The position numbers and the translations under genes are program-made. Shown in pieces: positions 15,385 through 24,930 of a stretch of DNA of 64,000 nt (positions within the stretch are counted from its first letter, which is position 1; each line of letters begins with the position of its first letter). The notes below the pieces were generated by a model. That model did no database searches. It was given only the letters and a program-made list of their open reading frames with translations, and had not been told where the DNA came from. The stretch lies in assembly GCA_023381535.1 (NCBI GenBank), contig JAMCSN010000131.1, positions 1-64,000 on the forward strand. The letters are read 5' to 3'. The stretch comes from Bacteroidota bacterium (GTDB lineage Bacteria; Bacteroidota; Ignavibacteria; Ignavibacteriales; Melioribacteraceae).

Positions 15385-17401
15385 CTCGCGCGCACTTATA
15401 ATGACAGCCGGATTATTGCTGACGTTTCTTTTGCTGGTTGCAAAACTGTTTACAATTCAGATTACGAACCACGAGTATTTTTCTCTGGTAGCTGAGCGTC
15501 AACAGAACAAACCGCAAACCGTGAAAGCCGAACGCGGAATAATTAAAGACTGCAACGGAGAGGTTCTAAGTTACACGCGAGACAATATTTCGTTTTATGT
15601 AGATAGAAGGATGATGACTCAACAAAAGGTCAGTGAAATATCTTCAGCGTTTTCAAAAGTGTTTGGTAAACCGAAAGAATTTTACAAAAAATTAATTGAC
15701 GAGGGCGTTAATAACGTTTGCCTCGAGAAAAAAATAAGCATGGATAAAGCTTTGGAATTGCGGAAAGTTGTTGTTGACGGATTATTCTCGCAAGAAGACT
15801 TCACCAGAGTTTATCCGTACGGCAGCCTTGCCTCCCATGTGCTTGGCTTTGTTAACAAGAACGATATGAGGGGAATAGAAGGGATTGAAAAAATCTACGA
15901 TAAAAATTTAACCGGCATCGATGGTAATTATGTTTACGAGCGCGACGTGATGGGCAGAATTTTGTCGGTAGATGAAAAACAATCCCAAGCGCCGATACCG
16001 GGAAATACGGTAACACTCACCATCAATAAGACATATCAAAAAATTTTAGAAGAAGAACTTGCAGCCGGTCAGCAGAAATACGGAGGCGTATCTGCAGTCG
16101 GCATCATAATGAATCCGAACACTGGTGAAATTTATGCTTTGGCAAATTCACCGGATTACGATCCAGCTAATTACGATTTGTTTCCGGCAGAAGCGCGTAA
16201 AGACAGGGCAATCACCGATACATATGAACCGGGTTCAACAATGAAACCGATGGTAATGTCGATCCTGTTCGAAAATAATTTGGTGAAAGAAAACGAAGTC
16301 ATTGATACTGAAAATGGAACGTACAGATTAAAAAATGTTCCGATACTCGATACACATAAACACGATAAGCTGACTGTGCGCGAAGTTTTAGAGCAATCGA
16401 GCAACATCGGAATGGCAAAACTTTCTGCGAGAATTCCTGACGAAATGCTTTACAAATATTTGAGAGATTTTGGATTCAGCAATGCAACAGCAGTTGACTT
16501 ACCCGGTGAAGCGGACGGCTTTTTGAAAAATCCGGCAAACTTTTCAGCTATTTCAAAGGCATTCATGTCGTTCGGTTATGAAGTTGCTGTGACACCGCTT
16601 CAACTGATTACTGCGTACTGCGCGGTAATAAACGGCGGGACGTTGCTGAAACCGTACGTTGTGAAATCGATTACGGACAACAACGGCAAAACAGTTTTTG
16701 AAGGACAAACCGAAAAAATTAGAACCGTTATCAGTCAACAAACTTCTGACGAACTTAAAAAACTTATGGTTGGAGTTGTAGAAAACGGCACTGGCAAAGA
16801 GGCGCAGCTTGATAACGTTTTAGTCGGCGGCAAAACCGGAACTTCCCAAAGATTGGTAAACAATAATTATTCTGGGAGTCAGCACAACTCAACATTCGTA
16901 GGATTTTTTCCTGCCGATCATCCTCAGATAGTTTGCTTGATCGAAGTAAGCGCGCCCAAAATTGGTCAGTACGGCGGATTGGTTTCGGCACCGATTTTTC
17001 ATGAAGTAGCAAAACGAATGCTGCTGGCGGATATGAATCTTGCACCGAACAGAAAAAAAATTGAAAGGAAACAAAATCTAGTTGATCAGTTAATGGCAGA
17101 TTTGAAAACTGCACCGAAGCCGGTCGTGAGATCATATCAAGATGTACCGGAAAAGAAAGCGGAAAATTTTCATCAGCGCTTCACTATAGACGGAAATAAA
17201 AATGTTGTTCCAAATCTGGTCAATCAATCCGTGAGAGATGCAGTGGCGCAGCTTAATCAACTTGGAGTGAAGTACAGAATTAATGGAATCGGAAAAGTTG
17301 TTTGGCAAAGTCTGGAACCGGGTTCGCAGATAACACAAGGTTCCGTGTGTGTTCTCAAGTGTGAGCAATCAATGAAAAAATCTTTGACGAGTTCAAACTG
17401 A
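15377..17401 (+). CDS. ftsI: Septal peptidoglycan transpeptidase FtsI (PBP3) with PASTA domain
   Basis: This class B penicillin-binding protein cross-links septal peptidoglycan. It has an N-terminal membrane helix (about residues 8-26), a dimerisation domain, and a transpeptidase domain. Active-site motifs are STMK near residue 287 (SxxK), SSN in EQSSNIGM (SxN) and KTGT near 485. A C-terminal PASTA domain (about 610-665, NVVPNLVNQSVRDAVAQL) may bind muropeptide, as in the Spo5D-type and Gram-positive enzymes. Length is 674. It overlaps ftsL by 8 bp and shares one base with murE (stop TGA and ATG overlap), consistent with an operon. Confidence 0.96.
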   Translation: MINSRALIMTAGLLLTFLLLVAKLFTIQITNHEYFSLVAERQQNKPQTVKAERGIIKDCNGEVLSYTRDNISFYVDRRMMTQQKVSEISSAFSKVFGKPKEFYKKLIDEGVNNVCLEKKISMDKALELRKVVVDGLFSQEDFTRVYPYGSLASHVLGFVNKNDMRGIEGIEKIYDKNLTGIDGNYVYERDVMGRILSVDEKQSQAPIPGNTVTLTINKTYQKILEEELAAGQQKYGGVSAVGIIMNPNTGEIYALANSPDYDPANYDLFPAEARKDRAITDTYEPGSTMKPMVMSILFENNLVKENEVIDTENGTYRLKNVPILDTHKHDKLTVREVLEQSSNIGMAKLSARIPDEMLYKYLRDFGFSNATAVDLPGEADGFLKNPANFSAISKAFMSFGYEVAVTPLQLITAYCAVINGGTLLKPYVVKSITDNNGKTVFEGQTEKIRTVISQQTSDELKKLMVGVVENGTGKEAQLDNVLVGGKTGTSQRLVNNNYSGSQHNSTFVGFFPADHPQIVCLIEVSAPKIGQYGGLVSAPIFHEVAKRMLLADMNLAPNRKKIERKQNLVDQLMADLKTAPKPVVRSYQDVPEKKAENFHQRFTIDGNKNVVPNLVNQSVRDAVAQLNQLGVKYRINGIGKVVWQSLEPGSQITQGSVCVLKCEQSMKKSLTSSN

Positions 17402-18879
17402 TGAAATTAAGCGAGTTGCTAAATAAGGTTAAAGCCATTCAGGTAATTGGAAATGCCGAGTTGAAAGAGATCACCAGCATTACAATTGACTCGAGAACTG
17501 CTGGCAAGAACTCGCTCTTTTTTGCTATTGAAGGTTTCAAAACAGACGGACATAAATTTATTCAGGATGTAATTAATCAAGGTGCAAGCGGCGTTGTTCT
17601 GCAAAAAGCTGATGCAGTTCCCGATCAAATGTTTGCTCATGCGGGTTGTGTAAAAATAGTAGTTGAAGATAGCAGAAAATCCTTGGCAGAAATGTCAAAC
17701 ATTTTTTACGGTGAACCATCCAAAAAACTTATGCTCGTTGGAATTTCCGGAACAAAAGGAAAAACAACAACCGCGTTTTACATGAAGAATGTTTTTCAGC
17801 AAGCCGGATTCAAAACCGGGTTGATCGGTACAATTGCAAATTATATCGGCGAACGTGAAGTCAAAACTTTATTAACTACGCCGCAGGCAAATGAAATTAA
17901 CGCATTGCTTTCACAAATGGTTTCGGAAGGATGCACTCACTGTGTGATGGAAGTTTCGTCTCACGCATTACGCCTGAACAGAGTTAATTACCTGAACTTC
18001 GACGCGGGAATCTTTACCAACATTACTTCCGATCACATGGACTATCATAAAACATTCGATCATTATCTCGATTCGAAAAAGATTTTGTTCGATGTGATTC
18101 CGCAAAACGGAAAAATTATTTTCAATGCCGACGATCCGAATTCCAAATCCATAATCAAAGACTCAAAAGCAAAAAAATATTCTTACGGTTCTGTTTCGAT
18201 AAGTGATTTTGTTTTAAGCAACATTGAATATACGCTTGATGGAACAAGCTTTGTGCTTAATTACATCGGCGAAGATTATCATTTAACGACAAGCTTAGTC
18301 GGGCATTTTAATGCTTACAATGCTTCGGCAGCGTTTGTTACCGCAATCGTCAGCGGAATAGATGCCGAAACGGCGATTAAAGGAATTCGAACCACGCCTC
18401 AAGTTCCGGGAAGGTTTGAAGTTGTCTCAGAGAAAAATAAAAAAGTGATCGTTGATTATTCTCATACATCGGATTCGCTGCTGCAGGCATTGAAAGCAGT
18501 CCATCACATTGTGAAAAAAGAACGACCGGTTTACACGGTGTTTGGATGCGGCGGCGACCGTGACGCAACCAAACGTCCCGTGATGGGAAATATTGCTGCA
18601 TCGATGAGCGATCGCGTTTATGTAACGTCGGATAATCCGCGCACGGAAGATCCTTACCAGATTATAGATGAAATTTTGAAAGGCATCAAAACGAATAATT
18701 ACCGTGTTATCGAAAACCGTGAGGAAGCAATTCGTTCAGCAGTTTTTGAAAGCGAAGACAACGCGGTGATTTTGATTGCCGGAAAAGGACACGAGAACTA
18801 CCAGGAAGTAAATGGAGTGCGAAAGCACTTTTCAGATAAAGAGATTGCACAAAAATATTTGGCTGAATGGGCAAGATAA
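17401..18879 (+). CDS. murE: UDP-MurNAc-L-Ala-D-Glu:meso-DAP ligase MurE
   Basis: MurE adds the third amino acid to the murein precursor in the cytoplasm using ATP. The P-loop GISGTKGKTTT lies near residue 115. The DNPRTEDP motif near residue 411 is the signature of meso-diaminopimelate-adding enzymes, so the peptidoglycan is predicted to be DAP type. The conserved ITSDHMDYH and GKGHE motifs are present. Length (492) is normal. Its 3' end overlaps murF by 13 bp. The start shares a base with the ftsI stop. Confidence 0.97.
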   Translation: MKLSELLNKVKAIQVIGNAELKEITSITIDSRTAGKNSLFFAIEGFKTDGHKFIQDVINQGASGVVLQKADAVPDQMFAHAGCVKIVVEDSRKSLAEMSNIFYGEPSKKLMLVGISGTKGKTTTAFYMKNVFQQAGFKTGLIGTIANYIGEREVKTLLTTPQANEINALLSQMVSEGCTHCVMEVSSHALRLNRVNYLNFDAGIFTNITSDHMDYHKTFDHYLDSKKILFDVIPQNGKIIFNADDPNSKSIIKDSKAKKYSYGSVSISDFVLSNIEYTLDGTSFVLNYIGEDYHLTTSLVGHFNAYNASAAFVTAIVSGIDAETAIKGIRTTPQVPGRFEVVSEKNKKVIVDYSHTSDSLLQALKAVHHIVKKERPVYTVFGCGGDRDATKRPVMGNIAASMSDRVYVTSDNPRTEDPYQIIDEILKGIKTNNYRVIENREEAIRSAVFESEDNAVILIAGKGHENYQEVNGVRKHFSDKEIAQKYLAEWAR

Positions 18880-20252
18880 AAATTACAATTGAAGATTTGT
18901 TCAACATTCCCAGCGCGGTGATTTATAATCCCGACGGATACAGAGCCGTTTCTTTGGTTGTAATCGATTCAAGAAAAGTAAAGAGAGGATCTTTGTTCGT
19001 AGCGATAAAGGGAGAAAAATTTGACGGACACGATTTCGTATTTGACGCGGTTAAAAATGACGCACGTGCAATTGTAATCGATGAAAAAAAATATTCGAGA
19101 TTTAGCAAGCTCAATTTACCTGTCGTAACGGTAAGCGATACGACAAAAGCATTCGGAGAAATTGCCAAGACTTGGCGTAATAAATTGAACGCAAAAGTAA
19201 TTTCAATTACCGGCAGTAACGGCAAAACTACTGTGAAGGAAATGATAGCAACTATTCTAGGCGAAAAATATTCCGTAGTCAAAACCGAAGCGAACAACAA
19301 TAATCATATTGGCGTTCCGCTTACAATTTTGAGTGCCGATGAGAAATGTGAGGCGCTGGTTCTTGAACAGGGAACAAATCATTTCGGCGAGATAGCATAC
19401 TCGGCGGCAATTTCGCAGCCGGATTATGCGATGATAACCAACATCGGCGATTCTCACCTGGAATTTTTGAAAAACCGTGAAGGAGTGTATAAGGAAAAGT
19501 CTGCTTTGTTTGCCGTGACGAAAAATCACGGCGGAAAAATCCTTGTGAATAATGACGATCCGATTGTCGCCAAGAGAACTAAAGGATATAAAAACAAAAT
19601 CACGTTTGGATTCAAAGGTTCTGCCGATGTTAAAGGAAAAGTTTTGGGTTATACGAACGACGGCAGAACAAAAATTGAAATTCGTGACGGTAAGAAGTTT
19701 GAGACAATTCTTCCCGTTTACGGAGAGTCGAATGCAAAAAATTTTCTGTCTTCATCGGCTGTAGCTATAGAATTAGGATTAACACCAAAGCAAATCGTTA
19801 ACGGTTCTAAGAAATTAAAATCGGTTCACGGGAGGCTTGAAGTGAAAAAATTCAAACATGCAGTTATAATCGACGATACATACAACGCGAGTCCGGCATC
19901 AACGGAATCTGCGATCGGTCTGGTTCAAAAAATTAAAACGTTCAAGAAAAAATTGTTCGTTCTCGGAGATATGTTCGAGTTGGGCAGTCAATCGGCTAAA
20001 CTTCATTCTTCATTAGCACAAAATTTTTCGCCGAGCAAAAACATCACCGTGCTTACTGTCGGCACCATGATGAAAAATCTGCACAAAGAATTAAGAAAGA
20101 TGAAAGTAAGATCAATTCATTTCCATCTTCGCGAAGCTTTATCGCTCTATTTGAAATACGAAGAGATAGAAGATTCCGTGATTCTCGTTAAAGGATCGCG
20201 CGGAATGAAGATGGAAGAATTCGTTAACATTTTGGAGACAAGGTTTGAATAA
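18867..20252 (+). CDS. murF: UDP-MurNAc-tripeptide:D-Ala-D-Ala ligase MurF
   Basis: MurF completes the cytoplasmic pentapeptide by adding D-Ala-D-Ala. The ATP-binding motif ITGSNGKTTVKEM is near residue 113, EANNNNHIGVPLT follows, and YNASPAS with a C-terminal KGSRGMKMEE motif closes the catalytic part. Length (461) is normal. The ATG lies inside the end of murE (13-bp overlap), and the last base is shared with the mraY ATG, so translation is coupled on both sides. Confidence 0.96.
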   Translation: MGKIKITIEDLFNIPSAVIYNPDGYRAVSLVVIDSRKVKRGSLFVAIKGEKFDGHDFVFDAVKNDARAIVIDEKKYSRFSKLNLPVVTVSDTTKAFGEIAKTWRNKLNAKVISITGSNGKTTVKEMIATILGEKYSVVKTEANNNNHIGVPLTILSADEKCEALVLEQGTNHFGEIAYSAAISQPDYAMITNIGDSHLEFLKNREGVYKEKSALFAVTKNHGGKILVNNDDPIVAKRTKGYKNKITFGFKGSADVKGKVLGYTNDGRTKIEIRDGKKFETILPVYGESNAKNFLSSSAVAIELGLTPKQIVNGSKKLKSVHGRLEVKKFKHAVIIDDTYNASPASTESAIGLVQKIKTFKKKLFVLGDMFELGSQSAKLHSSLAQNFSPSKNITVLTVGTMMKNLHKELRKMKVRSIHFHLREALSLYLKYEEIEDSVILVKGSRGMKMEEFVNILETRFE

Positions 20253-21361
20253 TGTTTTACTATCTCTTTGATTGGGTAAATCAACGTTTTAGTCCGCCGG
20301 GATTCGACATATTCCGGTTTCTAACTTTTCGGTCGGCGCTCGCGGCAATCACGGCGCTTGTGATGTCTCTTTACATCGGACCGAAAATTATTAACAGATT
20401 GAAGAAGCAGCAAGTCGATCAGCCGATACGCGATGACGGACCAAAGACGCATAAGAAAAAAGCCGGCACTCCAACAATGGGCGGATTGATAATTTTATTT
20501 TCGGTTGTCGTACCCGTTCTATTATGGAGCGATATAAAAAGCACGTACATAATTCTTGTTTTGTTCGGAACAATTTTCTTGGGTGCTGTAGGTTTTCTTG
20601 ACGATTACCTAAAAGTAGTTAAAAAACTTCCCAAAGGATTAATTGCACGATACAAATTAATCGGTCAAATTTTTGTCGGTCTGGTTGTTGGTCTTGCGGT
20701 TTATTTCTTGCCGGAGTTTGCGCAGTTCAACACGCAAACAACATTGCCGTTCTTCAAAAATTTAAATTGGGATTTTTCATATCTCTACATTCCGTGGGTT
20801 GTGTTTATCATCACAGCAATTTCCAACGCTGTCAATCTTACTGATGGACTTGACGGTCTTGCCATCGGAACAATCATAATTGTAATGCTGGCGCTGGCAA
20901 TTATCAGCTACATCAGCGGAAACGTGATCTACGCAGATTACCTGAACATCATGTATTTGCCAGGTTCCGGTGAGTTGACTGTTTTTATTGCTGCAATGAT
21001 CGGTGCGGGACTCGGATTTCTTTGGTTCAATTTTTATCCCGCTCAAGTATTTATGGGGGACACCGGTTCGCTCGCGCTTGGCGGTGCATTCGGTGTTATG
21101 ATGATATTGATCAAGAAAGATTTGCTCATTCCGATTCTCGGCGGAATTTATTTTGTCGAAACTATTTCGGTTATCATTCAACGTCTTTATTTCAAATACA
21201 CAAAAAGAAAATACGGTGAAGGTCGCCGCGTGTTTAAGATGGCACCGATCCATCATCACTTTGAACAATTGGATTGGGCGGAACCGAAAATTGTAATCCG
21301 GTTTTACATCATCACAATAATTTTGGCAATAATCAGTTTGGCATCGTTCAAGATCAGGTAA
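20252..21361 (+). CDS. mraY: Phospho-MurNAc-pentapeptide translocase MraY
   Basis: This integral membrane enzyme with about ten helices transfers phospho-MurNAc-pentapeptide to undecaprenyl phosphate, making lipid I. The signatures are visible: THKKKAGTPTMGGL near residue 68, FLDDYLKVVKK (Asp pair) near 118, NAVNLTDGLDGLA near 192, MGDTGSLALGG near 270 and APIHHHFE near 332. Length (369) is normal. The stop overlaps the murD start by one base. Confidence 0.97.
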   Translation: MFYYLFDWVNQRFSPPGFDIFRFLTFRSALAAITALVMSLYIGPKIINRLKKQQVDQPIRDDGPKTHKKKAGTPTMGGLIILFSVVVPVLLWSDIKSTYIILVLFGTIFLGAVGFLDDYLKVVKKLPKGLIARYKLIGQIFVGLVVGLAVYFLPEFAQFNTQTTLPFFKNLNWDFSYLYIPWVVFIITAISNAVNLTDGLDGLAIGTIIIVMLALAIISYISGNVIYADYLNIMYLPGSGELTVFIAAMIGAGLGFLWFNFYPAQVFMGDTGSLALGGAFGVMMILIKKDLLIPILGGIYFVETISVIIQRLYFKYTKRKYGEGRRVFKMAPIHHHFEQLDWAEPKIVIRFYIITIILAIISLASFKIR

Positions 21362-22710
21362 TGGATATACGAGGCAAAAAAATATCGATCATTGGAGCGG
21401 TTAGAAGCGGAATAGGCGCGGCGAAACTTGCTAAACAATTCGGAGCTATTCCGTTTGTGAGCGATAGCAGTCCAAAAGACAAACTCGGCAAATCAATTTC
21501 GGTTTTTGAAGCCGAAAGAATTGCTTACGAGTGCGGCGCTCATTCGGAAAAAGTTTACGATTGTGATTTCATTGTTACAAGTCCCGGCGTTCCCAACGAT
21601 TCACCTGTTCTTTTGAAAGCAATCGAAAAGAAAATTAAGATTTTCAGCGAAGTCGAATTTGCTTCGTGGTTCTGTAAAGGCGGAATCATTTCGATCACCG
21701 GAACGAACGGAAAGACAACAACAACTTCATTGATGGCATACACGCTGAACTTGGCTGGAATTAAAACTTATGCGGCGGGAAATATCGGTGATGCTTTTTC
21801 TGAAACCGCTCCGTTGGTGAATGAAAACGAGTACGTTGCGCTTGAAACCTCAAGTTTCCAATTGGATCATATTGACAGTTTCAAACCGCGCTTTGCATTG
21901 ATATTGAATATTACACCGGATCATCTTGACCGGTATCATAATAATTTTGACGAATACATCGAATCGAAACTGAAAGTTGCTGCAAATCAAAACGAAGAAG
22001 ATTATTTCATATACAACTCAGACGATCAGTACATCAAAGCAAATTTGAAGAACAAAAAAGTTCAGAGACTTGCCTTCTCCTTGAAAGACGAATTACCTGC
22101 CGGCGCCTTTTATAAAGAAGGCAAGATGTTCTTCGCCTCGTTTGGAAAGATTGAAGAAGTTGCATCGGTTACGGACTTGTACATCAAAGGCGAACACAAT
22201 TTGGCAAATGCACTTGCGGTGCTTGCTGTTGCAAAACTTTTGCACATCTCGAATCAAAAAATACGAGAAGCGTTTTCGTCATTTAAGGGTGTCGAGCATC
22301 GTCTCGAATTTGTTCGCGAGCTTGATGGAGTTGAATTCGTTAACGATTCCAAAGCGACGAATGTGGATTCGGTTTGGTACGCGCTAAGAAGTTTTGACAA
22401 ACCTTTGTATTTGATTCTCGGCGGAAAGGACAAAGGAAACGATTACGACCGTCTGAAAGATTTGGTTAAGAAAAACGTGAAGAAAATTTATGCCATCGGC
22501 TCGTCTGCGCAAAAAGTTTACGACTACTTTCATACAATAGTTCCTACCGAGATCAAAGACTCGATGGAAAGTTGTGTGACAGCGGGAAGAAAAGAAGCGG
22601 AGAAGGGAACGATTGTTCTGCTGTCTCCGGCTTGCGCAAGTTTCGACATGTTCGACAATTACGAACATCGCGGCAAAGTTTTTAAAGAAGCGGTAAACAA
22701 ATTAGTTTAA
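21361..22710 (+). CDS. murD: UDP-MurNAc-L-Ala:D-Glu ligase MurD
   Basis: MurD adds D-glutamate to UDP-MurNAc-L-Ala. The N-terminal Rossmann-like part starts ISIIGAVRSGIGAAKLAKQF. The P-loop ITGTNGKTTTT lies near residue 113, LNITPDHLDRY near 184, and FVNDSKATNVDS near 325 is the MurD C-terminal signature, followed by SPACASFDMF. I place the start at 21361, where the mraY stop and ATG overlap. A longer upstream reading frame would run through the end of mraY and adds nothing homologous. Length is then 449, normal. Confidence 0.96.
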   Translation: MDIRGKKISIIGAVRSGIGAAKLAKQFGAIPFVSDSSPKDKLGKSISVFEAERIAYECGAHSEKVYDCDFIVTSPGVPNDSPVLLKAIEKKIKIFSEVEFASWFCKGGIISITGTNGKTTTTSLMAYTLNLAGIKTYAAGNIGDAFSETAPLVNENEYVALETSSFQLDHIDSFKPRFALILNITPDHLDRYHNNFDEYIESKLKVAANQNEEDYFIYNSDDQYIKANLKNKKVQRLAFSLKDELPAGAFYKEGKMFFASFGKIEEVASVTDLYIKGEHNLANALAVLAVAKLLHISNQKIREAFSSFKGVEHRLEFVRELDGVEFVNDSKATNVDSVWYALRSFDKPLYLILGGKDKGNDYDRLKDLVKKNVKKIYAIGSSAQKVYDYFHTIVPTEIKDSMESCVTAGRKEAEKGTIVLLSPACASFDMFDNYEHRGKVFKEAVNKLV

Positions 22711-23822
22711 TGAATACACTCGTTAAAATATTGATCATTCTTGTTGTGATACTGATTTCGCTTGGCGCCATCATGGTATTCACCGCCAGCGGGACCTACA
22801 GTTTAACGCGGTTCAACAATTTGTATTTCTTGTTCAAGTCGCACCTGTGGAAAGTTCTCGCAGCAATTATTGCAATGATTGTTTGTTCATTGATTCCTTA
22901 TGATAAATACCGCGATCACAGCAAGAAACTTATGTTCTTCATAATTGCGGTTTTAGTGTTAACGTTTTTATTCGCGCCACGAGTTAAAGGCGCTTCAAGA
23001 TGGATCGATCTCGGATTCTTCCAGTTTCAACCTTCGGAAGCGGCAAAAGTCTTTTTAGTTATGCACCTGGCAATGATGATGGAGAGAATGGGCGACGATC
23101 TGAAAGATTTCAATAAAGGTTTCAAGTTTCCTCTGATATGGATTGGAATAATCAGCGTATTGGTTTTGATTCAGCCGAACGTAAGCACGAGTCTGATAAT
23201 TGCAATAACCGGTTTTGCTCTTTTGTTTGCGGGCGGCGCGAGACTGAAACACATCTTCGGAATAATTTTTTCGGCTGGCATTGTGATGGGCGGCGCAATA
23301 ATGCTGTTCAAACATTCGCGCGAAAGGGTAATCACTTTTATAGAAAGTTTGATTAACGGCGGCGACATAAACATTCAAGTTAAACAGGCAAAGATTGCAT
23401 TGGGCAGCGGCGGACTTTTGGGTGTGGGACTCGGACACAGCAGGCAGAGCGATTTATTTCTACCCGAATCGTACGGCGATTTTATTTTTTCGATTCTCGG
23501 CGAGCAGATGGGATTTGTTGGCGCCGTGACGATTTTGTTTTTGTATCTCGTTTTATTTCTCACTTGTCTTGTAATTGCAAAGAAAGCTCAAGACAGATTC
23601 GGTCAGCTTCTCGTTCTTGGTTTGGGATTCAACATTATTGTCAGCGCTTTTATAAATGCGGGAGTGGTTACAGGTTTGCTGCCGACAACAGGCATCACGC
23701 TTCCGTTCATCAGTTTTGGCGGAACATCAATTATTCTTTTTGCGGTGTCGATCGGGATTATTGTGAATGTCGGGCGACAAACAGTTAAGACAACAGAATT
23801 AAAAATTGCGCAGGTAGGATGA
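22710..23822 (+). CDS. ftsW: Septal peptidoglycan polymerase FtsW (SEDS)
   Basis: FtsW is the SEDS-family glycosyltransferase that polymerises lipid II at the septum together with FtsI. About ten transmembrane helices are predicted along 370 residues. KGASRWIDLGFFQFQPSEAA near residue 95 and LLPTTGITLPFISFGGTS near 325 are the family hallmarks. It shares its first base with the end of murD and overlaps murG by four bases (ATGA). Confidence 0.96.
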   Translation: MNTLVKILIILVVILISLGAIMVFTASGTYSLTRFNNLYFLFKSHLWKVLAAIIAMIVCSLIPYDKYRDHSKKLMFFIIAVLVLTFLFAPRVKGASRWIDLGFFQFQPSEAAKVFLVMHLAMMMERMGDDLKDFNKGFKFPLIWIGIISVLVLIQPNVSTSLIIAITGFALLFAGGARLKHIFGIIFSAGIVMGGAIMLFKHSRERVITFIESLINGGDINIQVKQAKIALGSGGLLGVGLGHSRQSDLFLPESYGDFIFSILGEQMGFVGAVTILFLYLVLFLTCLVIAKKAQDRFGQLLVLGLGFNIIVSAFINAGVVTGLLPTTGITLPFISFGGTSIILFAVSIGIIVNVGRQTVKTTELKIAQVG

Positions 23823-24919
23823 CGAGTAAAACTCCATATCGTTTTGTATTTGCCGGAGGCGGAACGGGCGGACATTTGTACCCAGCACTTGCCGTTGCAC
23901 AGCAAATTCAAATTATGAAGCCCGAAGCGGAAATTTTGTTCGTCGGTGCAAACAGTAAAATTGAATCGCGTGTCGTTCCGGAATACAAATTTGATTTCAA
24001 GTCAATCTGGATCAGCGGCTTTTCCAGAAAAATAAATCTGGGCAATCTTCTTTTCCCTGTAAAACTTTTTGTTTCCGCGATGCAATCGCTGGTGATTTGT
24101 TTCTCGTTCAAGCCGCGCGTTGCGGTCGGAAGCGGCGCGTATGTATCCGGTCCGGTTATTTGGGCGGCATCTGTTCTCGGCACAAAAGTGATTCTGCTTG
24201 AGCAGAACAGTTATCCCGGCGTTGCAAACAGAATGCTTGAAAAGAAAGCGAACGAAATTCATTTAACGTTCGAAGAATCAAAAAAATATTTCAGAGATCA
24301 ATCGAAATTAAAAGTTACCGGAAACCCCATAAGGGTGAACTTGAAACTCAATGATAAATCTAGCGCCAAAAAAAGTTTTGCATTGAACCCGGCAAAAAAA
24401 GTTTTGTTGATCATCGGCGGAAGCGGCGGCGCGCGATCAATAAATCAAGCCGTCGCACGAAACATAAAAGGATTAACCGAAAACGGAATCCAGATTATTT
24501 GGCAGACGGGACAAGTTTATTTCGATCAGTACAAAAATCTTGAGAACGATTCCGTGAAAGTGATGCCGTTCATTAGAGATATGTCGGCGGCGTATTCTGC
24601 TAGCGATGTTGTTCTTGCGCGCGCCGGTGCAACGACAATTGCAGAGGTTTCGTATCTCGCGCTTCCGGTTATTTTCGTTCCGTCTCCGAATGTTGCGGCT
24701 AATCATCAGTATCTGAATGCTAAAGCGATGAAAGAATCAAATGCAGCGGAACTGATAGAAGATAAAAACATTGAAGCGGAGTTTCTGCCGGTTGTCAACG
24801 AACTAATGTCCAATGAAGTCCGGCAGGAAAAATTGAAGAAAAATATTTCAGAGTTTGCAAAACCATTGGCGGCAAAGATGATTGCCGAGAGCGCAATTAA
24901 TTTTGCCGAGATGCTTTAA
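23819..24919 (+). CDS. murG: Lipid II synthase MurG
   Basis: MurG is the membrane-associated GT-B enzyme that adds GlcNAc to lipid I. The N-terminal glycine-rich loop AGGGTGGHLYPALAVA is the family signature. LEQNSYPGVANR and GNPIRVN follow, and the donor site LARAGATTIAEVSYLALPVI is near residue 262. Length (366) is normal. It overlaps ftsW by four bases and is followed 11 bp later by murC. Confidence 0.96.
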   Translation: MTSKTPYRFVFAGGGTGGHLYPALAVAQQIQIMKPEAEILFVGANSKIESRVVPEYKFDFKSIWISGFSRKINLGNLLFPVKLFVSAMQSLVICFSFKPRVAVGSGAYVSGPVIWAASVLGTKVILLEQNSYPGVANRMLEKKANEIHLTFEESKKYFRDQSKLKVTGNPIRVNLKLNDKSSAKKSFALNPAKKVLLIIGGSGGARSINQAVARNIKGLTENGIQIIWQTGQVYFDQYKNLENDSVKVMPFIRDMSAAYSASDVVLARAGATTIAEVSYLALPVIFVPSPNVAANHQYLNAKAMKESNAAELIEDKNIEAEFLPVVNELMSNEVRQEKLKKNISEFAKPLAAKMIAESAINFAEML

Positions 24920-24930
24920 GGAAATTAGCT

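Noticed and set aside
21274..21360. Upstream ATG for murD at 21274
   Set aside because: It runs through the end of mraY and lacks similarity to MurD; the ATG at 21361 overlaps the mraY stop, as in the rest of the cluster.
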